Program-made: the position numbers and the translations under genes | Notes under the pieces: model-generated | The model's input: only the letters and a program-made list of their open reading frames with translations | Told to the model about the DNA's origin: nothing | Databases searched by the model: none | Source of the DNA: Leucogyrophana mollusca | Lineage: Eukaryota > Basidiomycota > Agaricomycetes > Boletales | DNA length: 30,518 nucleotides | Assembly (NCBI GenBank): GCA_021014945.1 | Contig: MU266618.1 | Span: 1 to 30,518, forward strand | Direction of reading: 5' to 3' | In this document: positions 1 to 8,633 of the stretch, one piece after another | Layout: the number at the start of each line of letters is the position of its first letter | Numbering within the stretch: the stretch's first letter is position 1

Positions 1-117
1 TGATGGAAATACAGCCTTCGACGTACACAGCGTACAACCATTGTTCATTCTACGTTCCCTAATACGGTAACCCGGCAATTCCCGAGACGCACATGTACTG
101 TAGACGACGCTCATTGT

Positions 118-147
118 ACCCTCAGTCTGTTATTCACGACTGAGGGT
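118..147. repeat. Perfect 10-bp hairpin
   Basis: accctcagtc (118-127) pairs perfectly with gactgagggt (138-147) around the ten-base loop tgttattcac. The loop and the inner arms recur at 237-258, where the outer stem is lost. Confidence 0.7.
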
Positions 148-185
148 ATGTGTTCATCTGTATAGACGATACACACCATACTGAC

Positions 186-225
186 TATACCTTAGACACT
201 AGCTAATACTCCGTGTCTAGGTATA
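186..225. repeat. 13-bp hairpin with one bulged base
   Basis: tatacc (186-191) and tagacac (193-199) pair with gtgtcta (213-219) and ggtata (220-225), leaving base 192 bulged. The 13-base loop tagctaatactcc recurs exactly at 263-275 between gacac (258-262) and gtgtc (276-280). Confidence 0.7.
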
Positions 226-293
226 TCCATTTATCTAGTCTGTTATTCACGACTGAGGACACTAGCTAATACTCCGTGTCTAGTTTTCCATCA

Positions 294-964
294 GTTCCCT
301 CAATCCAAAGAATCATGAAGTGCCATTCTTGCGAGCGACTCGCTGGCTGTCCTGAGCATTGTTAGTGTAGTTGTTGGCGAACACCTATGCAACTCCATCT
401 TACTGCTTTGGACCGCTCGACCTCCTTCATACTTTCCCTGCCTCCTTTTGAGATGATCCAGCCAACGGTGGGGAAGAGATAAGCCTTCGTATGTGAGGAG
501 ACGCATTTGGCTTCTCCGAAATTGCATATCTCCGGGATAAAAAAACGGGCATACGTGCTTTCCGGTGACGTAGGCATGAGCCGGTATGGAGAGGTGACGA
601 GGGGCGGTAATTAACCCACGTAACGCCCCGCCCGCCCCGACCGTCAGGCGCACCTGGCGCGCCAATGGCTACCTTGCATGCCCCTTGGCTCCTAGAATGT
701 CACGCCATTGAGTTTGGCCATGAAGCGCAAGAGGCACGAAGTCGCACCTGTTCGGTTTCAGATACACGGCAGCTATAGTTCTGAGTAGCACAGGCTTCAA
801 TGCGAGATCGTTAGCGTCCGTGGCCTACTGATAACAACATGCTGCGCCAGTGCCTTTCTGCTTGTATGGCTTGTTAGTACCACCAGCAAGCAGCACAAAC
901 ACGCAATTTTATGGAATAAAGATACTTGGAAAAAGGTAAGTACGTGTGTTGAAGGTCGACGGGC
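294..964. other. Region downstream of the GH89 gene, no recognised gene
   Basis: An open frame of 121 codons runs on the minus strand at 300-665, but it matches no family I recognise and shows no signal peptide, membrane segment or motif. The remaining 300 bases before the GH89 stop codon show no clear gene or RNA. I treat the stretch as intergenic. Confidence 0.4.
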
Positions 965-3315
965 TTAAGCCCACTTCTCCACCAACGACTGCACAGCACC
1001 CCACGTCTCACCTATTGTCCCCCAAGTCTCCCCATCCCCTTGCCCCCAAGTCTCCCCACCCCACTCGGCACCAATCTTCAGCATAGTATCGAGGACGTCA
1101 TTTGCATCATATGCCGTCCCATTCTCCTTCGTTTCCACGAGGTACCCAACGAAAGCCTCCCACCTCTTCACATAATACCCACCAACAAGCCCTCCCCATT
1201 GCTTTGATGCATAATCATTAATCTCTCCGTCCGGACCCCACAGCGTGATCTGGTTACGCGCATTATACTCGAGGTATACCGCGTACGATCCATTCCCGTG
1301 TGCCCAACTCGTTGCGCTGCCTATCCAGCTGGCCAACAGGAAATGCGGGTCGGTGAGGAGGAGTGAATCGAGGTCACGTAGAATTGTAATGAGGGGCCGG
1401 CCAGCTACAGAAACAGCAGTGGCGTCAGCGCTGCTGTTATACGCCTCGATGAGCGCTTCGTACAGGTTGATGAATCGGTTCGCGAGGAGCTGGCGAGTCA
1501 GATCCACGAGATCATATCTGAACTCTGGGATTTGTCTCAAGGCCACAGATTCAGTTCCCGCTTCAAGAAGCATCTTGAGTGCAGGGACGATTGTTGCATT
1601 CGTGTCGTAGAAGACGATAGTGGGATGGTGCCCAGTGCGGTTGACCAGCCCGGTGATGGAGGGGGCAAGCTCGAGGATGCTCTTAACGGTTGCTTGCGAC
1701 GATGGGTCTTGGTTGCTATACACAGTCGATCCAAGGAGCTGCCAGGCGTTAGTCGCGGGAGGGGGGAGATCGTGGATGTAATAGCGGCGCGAAACCCAGG
1801 AGGAAACATAGGACGTTCTGTTGATCGGAGTGTTCGACCACGCCTGATCGAGAAGGACATTGTATATGATCTCGTTTCCTTCTTGTCCCTCCGGTGTAAG
1901 TCCCATCCCAACCATAGAGCTGCCAGGAGCCGCCAAGGCTCTCAAAGGCTCTTCAGTCACGTTCACAAAGTTTCCCTCGAAGCCCATATTCCCACCATAG
2001 TCATGCAGCTCGCACCATACCCATTGTTTCCCGTAATACGAACTCAGCCGCTCCCACTGAGGCGCTGCCTCGCTATACAGATCAAGGATGATCATGCTAT
2101 TGTTTCCTGGAACACCTCCGAGGTATGCCTCGACGCGCTCTGTGGTCCAGAATGTCTCGTCGCTGAAGAAAAGCCAGCCTTGCATCAACCACACGGCCTG
2201 CGGGTCTGCAGCACGCAAGCTGGCGAAGGTCGCAGACGAAACGTTCTTGAGGTACGCTGGATCACCGCTGTACGGATCGTTTTCGTTGTACTGATCAAGC
2301 GTGTATATATGTGAGACGTTTTCCCCGTATGCCGCAGCCTGCTTTCTTATGAACGACATTTGGAGTTCGGCGAAGAGAGGGTCGAAAGGTTCGAGGAAGG
2401 AATCGTTTGTGTATGTGGAAGGAAAGCCACTCCACTGGCTGCCAATTACGATGGAGGAATTAGGGTAAAGAGTCTGCATCGCGCGGGGAACGAAACCGGT
2501 GAAGGATGGGAGAACGGGCGTCATACCGAACTCAACCATACGCGTAACGATCTGCTTTTGCAGAGCGAACTGGTCATTGACCCACTGCATGGGTAGAGTT
2601 GTACCCCAGCTGCCTTGGATGTTTCCAAATCTGTTCCAAGCTTGGAATGCAGGCCCAGAAAGAAAGTCTGCGATGTCGGCATCTGAGAGACCTGCCTCGC
2701 GGAACACTTGAACCAAGATATATTCGTTGCCCACCCAGGCTAAAGGAAGATTAACTCCGTGAAGCGTGAGCCAGTCGAGGATGAGTGACCAATCATCGAA
2801 GTTGAAGAAAGACGCTGTGTAGCTAAAAGTGACGGTGTTGAAGTGATAGCGATAGCGTACAATCGAGCTGCGAGTCACTGGTTTGCCAACGGAGGGTAAG
2901 TGGGGGGGAAGCTGGTCGAGACGTGAGCCAGTCCACCAAATATCGACACCCCCCGAACTCAGTAACGTAGCTGCATTGCTGTGTGAATAGCCTCACGGAA
3001 TAAAGCAGGTAGGACGTACGTGTACAGGCCTCGAGCGCATGCACTTATTGACGTGCATTCGATGGCGATTTTGGGACCCTCGAGGCTGGGAGAATCGTGG
3101 TCGCTCAAGGTGAACGTATCAGTCCCCGAGTGATTCCAAGCCGATAGACAAAAAGAAAACGCGTTTGCATGAGCTGGAAGACGCCTTTGCATCAAGGCGT
3201 ACAGACCTTGAAAGTCACCAGAAGTTGCTGCCACCAGCTTCGCAGCTGCTGCGAATGCGAGGGCTAGGCCAGCGAACAACATCGAGCAGGTGGCAAAGGC
3301 CGTCGATGTCTTCAA
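965..3315 (-). CDS. NAGLU: Secreted alpha-N-acetylglucosaminidase, GH89 (NAGLU family)
   Basis: Two exons, complement(965-2957, 3020-3315), give 762 residues, close to human NAGLU (743). The 62-base intron has donor gtacgt; the join restores the family's IWWTGS stretch. The enzyme removes terminal alpha-linked N-acetylglucosamine from glycans. Residues 1 to about 25 form a hydrophobic signal peptide, so the product is probably secreted or vacuolar. Family landmarks seen include RYRYHFNTVTFSY, VNLPLAW, AVWLMQGWLF, and the two catalytic glutamates expected for GH89, in YNEND (about E324) and GNEIIY (about E461). Several NxS/T sequons suggest N-glycosylation. The C-terminus carries an unusual GETWG repeat. 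The family call is strong; the natural substrate is unknown. Confidence 0.93.
1000..1070 (-). repeat. Tandem repeat coding for GETWG near the GH89 C-terminus
   Basis: The block cccaagtctcccca occurs at 1021-1034 and 1045-1058 (24-base period). A third, diverged copy is around 1001-1012. On the coding strand these encode successive GETWG pentapeptides about 12-30 residues before the stop, beyond the conserved GH89 fold. Confidence 0.7.
2958..3019 (-). other. Intron of the GH89 gene
   Basis: This 62-base intron reads gtacgt at the donor and ends ctgag. Splicing joins phase 2 to phase 2 and gives GLYT-SGGVDIWW, matching the family. Without it the signal-peptide exon and catalytic exon lie in different frames. 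Confidence 0.85.
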
Positions 3316-3509
3316 GACCCGGCGTCAATGATGGCCAATCTTAGGTCAGAAAACTTGAAGTTTCAGGTTGTGTGTTTCGATTCTGAGGCCCTGGTGCGCG
3401 GCCCGGTCGGCCCTCAGTGGACAAGCGAGGACCACAGGCACGCCTTTCGGGTGTTCCGTCAGACTCGTAATTACCGGGCAGACAATTATTTGTTGGAAAC
3501 CTACAAGAA

Positions 3510-3533
3510 CCCCCCCCCCCTCCCCCCCCGCCC
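3510..3533. repeat. Poly-C/poly-G tract upstream of the GH89 gene
   Basis: Eleven C residues (3510-3520), a T, eight C residues, a G and three more C residues. On the minus strand this is a G-rich tract 195 bases upstream of the GH89 start codon, with quadruplex potential. Length polymorphism or assembly error is also likely in such a run. Confidence 0.8.
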
Positions 3534-3780
3534 AACTTCAGATTTAAAGATATTAAATTGATACTGTGTCAACGAAGTCCGTGTCCCACTAGCTAGCGCG
3601 TACAAAATTAATATTCCATACTGAGTAATGAATGTTACTGAAAATCTGTAAGTATGTTTCTCGATCACTCGCGCCCTCTCCCGGTAATCCACGAACTCCA
3701 CCAGTTACTTGCTGGTGACACGATGCCGTTTGTGGAGTCGCTGGAAAGTTGTAGATTCAACTTCCTCATATTTACATCCG

Positions 3781-5198
3781 TTAAACCACATGCCGACGGG
3801 TGCCAAACGTGGAATCGGAAAATCGAGACCTGGGCCACATTCGCTCTAGGAAATGGTGGTCTCAGTAATGTTGCTGACAAAGAGCAGCGACTGCACCCAC
3901 CTGTGCCACTGCTATAATCAGAGACTGGGGAAAGCGTAGCGTCGTCGACCCATCGTCTGGTGATTATCGTGCGACGTGCGTCATTTTGTTTCCGTTTCCT
4001 CCGAGCACACCAAACCCCAGCAACAAACAATCCCGCAATGCCTGCGGCGCCACCCAAAACACCTCCAGCAATCAAACTTGTGCGAGAGCTCGTGGAATCA
4101 CCGGACTGTGCCGTGGCTGCAGTAGATGTTGCAGTCGGAGCAGATTGTGTTACTGCTGACGGTTGAGTTGTGGCTGGCGAGCTTGAGCTCGAGCAGGCTT
4201 CGGTGGAGGTATTATCGCAACTTATACTCTCCAGTGCATATTTTTGCGTCAACCCACTGAGGTACGATTAGCGGTTCAGCCCGGCTGCTTAGACCTAAAG
4301 CACTTACTAGAACCTGCGATGATAAACACTCAATAAAGAAATGATCCCACGAAGGACAGGGCGCCTACCAGGAGCCGTTGGACCAGTACGACCCATTGTA
4401 GAGGAAATCGTCTAGTACGATGCCCTTGTTGCAGACTGCTTCTTGTATTGTTGCTGGAAGCCTGAGGAGGCGGAGACAAAGCGACGTAGTCAATCAAGGG
4501 ACACTGATAACGACTCCATGCAACTGACGATTGTATTGTTTCAGAACTTTTGCTACCGCAAGAATCAAGATATGTTGAATACGTTCCAGCACCTTCACGG
4601 ATAGTATATTAGTTGTATGACCAAAAAGTGATGGGAGCTGGATACCGGCATTGACCCCCTCCCCCTCCCCTGTATCTTGCTGGCAACTATCGCCTCGCGG
4701 AAGTCAGTGAATACATAAAAAAACAGGAATGCTATGTCTTCCATTGAATGAAAGACTTACTTCATACACAACATGCTCAACGCAAAAGATACGGTGTTGC
4801 AGCAGCAATCGGCTGATCACCGCGACCTTGTTAATAGCGGCGGGGGACTCTGAGGGCCTGAGGCTTACCTATTTGATCATTGCATGTGTCACCCGGTGGG
4901 GTGGATTGAAGCGAGGGTACGGTATCTGGGACGAAACTCAGCAAACGTTGGCCATCGAGCAGACAACATCACCCACAGTCGTTATTGCATATCTGTCTCA
5001 AGCGTTGATAGGTCACGCCTTCGGACATCAGTCAGCATTACCAGCAAGGTGAGTTAGAAAGGACTCACACGGCGTCTCACCGACTGCACTCGTATACCAA
5101 TCAAGTTGGCTGGTGAGGCAGGTAGTGTTACCAGCGTCAGCAGCATGTGATTGAAGCACCATCGATATGAGAAGCATCATTGCGCTGCGCCATATCAT
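3781..5198 (-). CDS. Cysteine-rich single-pass cell-surface protein, paralog 1
   Basis: Nine exons: complement(3781-3845, 3901-4256, 4369-4461, 4529-4592, 4646-4686, 4761-4812, 4869-4925, 4977-5018, 5069-5198), 299 residues. The order is signal peptide (about 1-22), a cysteine-rich ectodomain, a Ser/Thr-rich mucin-like stalk, one membrane segment (about 220-243, SLIAGGVLGGAAGIAGLF), a basic CARRKRK stop-transfer and a short tail. Ectodomain landmarks are LDWYTSAVGETPC, TYQRLRQIC, CCCNTVSFALSMLC and LPATIQEAVCN. I recall this architecture from uncharacterised Agaricomycete proteins; function is unknown, possibly sensing or adhesion. It is the tandem paralog of 6833-8633, with the same intron positions and phases. 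The last intron (3846-3900) is inferred from the paralog; reading through would instead end at 3665. Confidence 0.75.
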
Positions 5199-6832
5199 CC
5201 TTGCTACAGAGGAATGGGGAAGAAAGACTTTTGAGGGCGCGAGCCGCTTGAACGGGGTGTCTTATCCAAGGATGCACAGACTGGAACACGGGCCCCCCCT
5301 TTGCGACCAGGCCACATCGTATGAACGAGCCGAGCGCGGAGTTTCCGTGCGAGATCGAAGCAACTATCAAGATGAGCGTGGTGATGACATCCGTTCATGT
5401 CATTGATGGAGTGCCACAGCACTTGACGCTCGGACATTGACCCGGTATTCAAGCTTCCCCGTAGACTTAAATGGTGCTCCGGCAAGGCACAGTATGTTAT
5501 TTCGTTCAACGGGTGGTGGCAGGGAATGGCAAGATGCACCTAGGAGATCCAGCAAAACTCCGGACCGTAAGGATATTTGGTGAAGGTCGAAGGGTTATAA
5601 TAGTGGGCCGTGGTATTGCAGTGAGGCCATGAGTCGCTTGCATTTCCATTGCCGCTGGGAATCAGGTTGAACCGGACGGGGGATGAGTATTAACTCAATG
5701 ATGCACCTCGATCTGAGACATACTCTTGAGCATAGCTTTCCGCTCAGAGCCAGATTCATAGCGATACCCAGAAAGACCAATACTGAGGCCAAAAGACGAA
5801 AAAGAGCTTTGAGCGTTTAGGTTTGGGATGCGACGGACTCCACGCAAAGCGTACTTAGTGTGAAATATGGAATTGCGGCAGTGATATGTTACCTGCGGTA
5901 AGAGGGGACGTACTGATCATTTCGGATACCCCTGGAGTAACCGGCCAACAGCCGGTTGTAAGCAATGTACCCGATAAGGCTAGGGTCTGGAAAGACTCAC
6001 ACGAACGTCTAGAAGCAGTCAACTCGTTGTCTGTGAACACATATTTGGCGTTGGTGTGCGTGATACCTTGGATTGTTCATCAGCGTCGACGTGGCAGCAC
6101 ACTGGATCGGTGCGTCGGTCCAATGAGTCAGTTTGGCCACCGGTCCTTGTTGCTTGTACGAACCGGGACCATCGTGAGGACTAGCACCGCGAGGACTCGG
6201 GTCTCAGGCCACAGCGGCAGTGGGGTTACAAATGGAGGCGAGGGTTCAACTGGAGTCAAACATTCCGGGAAGGCGAAAACCCAATTTTGAGTGGCAAACG
6301 TGAGATCCGCATAGATTCTGGCCCCCGAGGGATGAGCAGAGCAGAAACCACTGATGTTGAAAATTAGGAACATGGGCGCCGGATTGTTGCTCACTGCCAA
6401 AGCCAAAGATGATGATCATTCCATCATAGACCAGAGAAGATAACTCATCTAAGTAGCTTCCATCAAGGCATTGGCTGAGCCCCCCGTGGAGCCGACGTGG
6501 CGGACATCGTAACCATCAGAGTCCATCAAATACGCTATGTATAGGTCCGCCCGAGCGACGCCGAGTAGTGAGTGCTTTATGGCCGCATTCACTCGAGCTT
6601 GCAATATCTGTACCTCTTTCAAAGGATCTATGACCGGATTGACTAGATATACTCGAAGCAGGCTCACAGCACGTCGCAGGTGCACACTTCGTATAGCCAA
6701 ATAGTTCATCATTAATTCGAGAACAATACTATCTTTACTGCAACGAAGGCACATCAGCACTGGATCGATCGCCGATCGCAAAAACTAGCCATGCAGATGC
6801 TCACAATACGGCTGTTTCAAAACAGTCCATTA
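5199..6832. other. Spacer between the two surface-protein paralogs
   Basis: About 1.6 kb. A minus-strand open frame at 6449-6781 (110 codons) is the longest candidate with an even composition, but it matches nothing I know and has no signal or membrane segment. Another at 6128-6406 begins moderately hydrophobic. I searched for the family landmarks (LDWYT, TYQR, CCCN) and did not find a third copy. The promoter of paralog 1 must lie here. Confidence 0.4.
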
Positions 6833-8633
6833 TCAGTCATGTGGATCCCACGAAGGATTATAGGCAGGCGGAAGAGTCGCAGTCGGGAGACGAGTGAATC
6901 CGGCAAGATGGCCACTGTCTTCTTCTCTGAACGATGAGAGTGTAGGTGGAGAGCTGAGGAGGACGGAGTACCCCGGAGATTGTGGGACGTCCGGAACGCC
7001 CCTCGAGTCATGATTTTCCACTGCTTCGCCAGAAAGGCTGTAATGAGTTGGTGTTTGAAAGGTCGTGAAGTCGCCCTTACCACGGTCAGACGCGGGGCGA
7101 GGCTCTACAATATGTCAATCGCAAATGTAGCTCGGACGAGTGACACACTCCGTACCTGCATGAGCTGGAGACGAACCTGAGGAGTCTCCTCTACTAGCAC
7201 CAGGCGCTTCTAACAGCGACGTAGCACTGCTAAACTGTGACGACGAGTCGGTGGACGTAACAAACCTCCCTGGGGAGGTAGCTTCACGAGACACGGCGCT
7301 CGTCCTGGGGCCCCAGTAATTACTCGCCACCTCACGAGTCGCCCCTCGATCGTCGGTCTCGACCTTCTGCCTGCTCCTTCGCCTATACCACAACGCAGCG
7401 ACTGTTAAAAGAATCACCACAACAATTCCGCCAACAACGCCGCCTATGATTGCGCTAGTGGGTGACGATGAGGACTTGGTTTCATTGTTATTTGGAAATG
7501 GAGTCCCCACGCTCGGGCTGCTGGAAGGCGTGCTGCCGGAAGGCGTGCTGTTGGAAGGCGTGGTAGGGGCCGTGGGATTGTATGTCGATGCCGAACTCGT
7601 AGAGGTTGTCGAGACTTGATTGCCACACATGGTCCACGTATTATTGTTATTTATCGCCTGTTGCTCGACGGCGTACTCTCGCGTCCAATCGCTGAGTCGT
7701 AATGTAAATATTTCTCGTGTTGAACACTCAGATGCTCGAACTCACTAATACCTACCAACCTTATCAATACGGAACGCGTGACGAAAAGAGGGATATCTTA
7801 CCAGGCCCCATTACTCCAGAAGGACCTGTTGAGCCAACTGTCCAATTTGATGTTACTGTTGCAGATCGCTGTCGTGATGTCGGCTGGCAGACTAGAAAAA
7901 ACAAGCAGTCGACGCAGATGAGTACCCGCACACGTCAGATTGTCAATTACTGACGTTCCATTCGAGGCTTGACCACAAAATACCCCACCAGGTGAGAGAT
8001 ACATGGAATAGGAACCATTACCTGCGTGAAGTGAGCCTCTTTTTATACTGTTCTCGGGATGCAATGTCTTACCAGCATCGATTCCCGTTACATCACCGTC
8101 ACTTGCGTCTTGCTGGCAGCTGAGAGGAAGGAGCGCGTCAGAACACCGAATACAGAGTTTGAATTAATGACGAACTTCATACAAAGCATGCTCAGTGTAA
8201 AAGCCATAGAGTTGCAGCAGCAGTCCACTATGACGGAAACTCAGAAAGCAGACCAGCAGCGAAAATGTACAACACGCGCACCGACTTGGCTATCACAATT
8301 ATCCCCAGGGGTGGTAGGTCGGAACGAAGGTACTTCGTCTGAGGGTGTAATATGTGAATATGATAGCTTTGCTCTGTTAGCAGGAAATGGATGCTACTCA
8401 CAATTATTGTCACATATCTGTCTCATACGCTGATATGTGATGCCTGTTGCTTATTCGACTCCACGGCATGTAGAAACATAGTAGGTTGACTCACAAGGAG
8501 ACTCTCCAACGGCGTCAGTATACCAGTCAAGTTGACCACTGAGGCAAGTAGTATTTCCCGCGTATACCGTAACCAGCGCGAGGGAGGTCGACACAGCCAG
8601 AACCAGGCCACTGCGCCACGGCAACCACGACAT
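6833..8633 (-). CDS. Cysteine-rich single-pass cell-surface protein, paralog 2, with PPxY tail
   Basis: Nine exons: complement(6833-7104, 7156-7691, 7802-7891, 7955-8021, 8073-8119, 8176-8227, 8282-8338, 8402-8443, 8495-8633), 433 residues. A signal peptide (about 1-25) precedes the ectodomain landmarks LDWYTDAVGESPC, TYQRMRQIC, CCCNSMAFTLSMLC, GNGSYSMYLSPGG and LPADITTAICN. A Ser/Thr/Pro stalk leads to a membrane helix (about 245-267, AIIGGVVGGIVVVILLTVAA) followed by WYRRRSR. The cytoplasmic tail is about 165 residues, much longer than in paralog 1, and ends with LPPAYNPSW, a PPxY motif of the type bound by WW domains of Rsp5-like ubiquitin ligases. Exons 2, 3 and 4 have exactly the same lengths (42, 57, 52) as in paralog 1. 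The donor of intron 4 (gttcgt) is unusual but needed for frame. Function is unknown. Confidence 0.8.
7523..7562 (-). repeat. 15-base tandem repeat in the mucin-like stalk
   Basis: The block ggaaggcgtg starts at 7523, 7538 and 7553, an exact 15-base period. It encodes the Ser/Thr/Pro repeat STPSG/STPSS immediately outside the membrane segment, so stalk length could vary between strains. Confidence 0.7.

Larger units (their letters stand above)
1..293. repeat. Short inverted-repeat element with internal palindromes, possible MITE remnant
   Basis: The first nine bases (tgatggaaa) are the reverse complement of 285-293 (tttccatca). Inside are two palindromic modules, each present twice. Copies of the first are at 118-147 and about 237-258. 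Copies of the second are at about 193-219 and 258-280. The layout resembles a small non-autonomous element. The left boundary coincides with the window edge, so no target-site duplication can be checked and the true end may lie outside. The element assignment is inference; the repeats are directly visible. Confidence 0.4.

Noticed and set aside
1532..2314. 260-codon open frame on the plus strand
   Set aside because: It lies wholly antisense to the GH89 catalytic exon, which carries unmistakable family motifs; no domain is seen in the plus-strand product.
5199..6832. A third copy of the cysteine-rich surface protein
   Set aside because: None of the ectodomain landmarks or a membrane helix followed by basic residues could be found on the minus strand.
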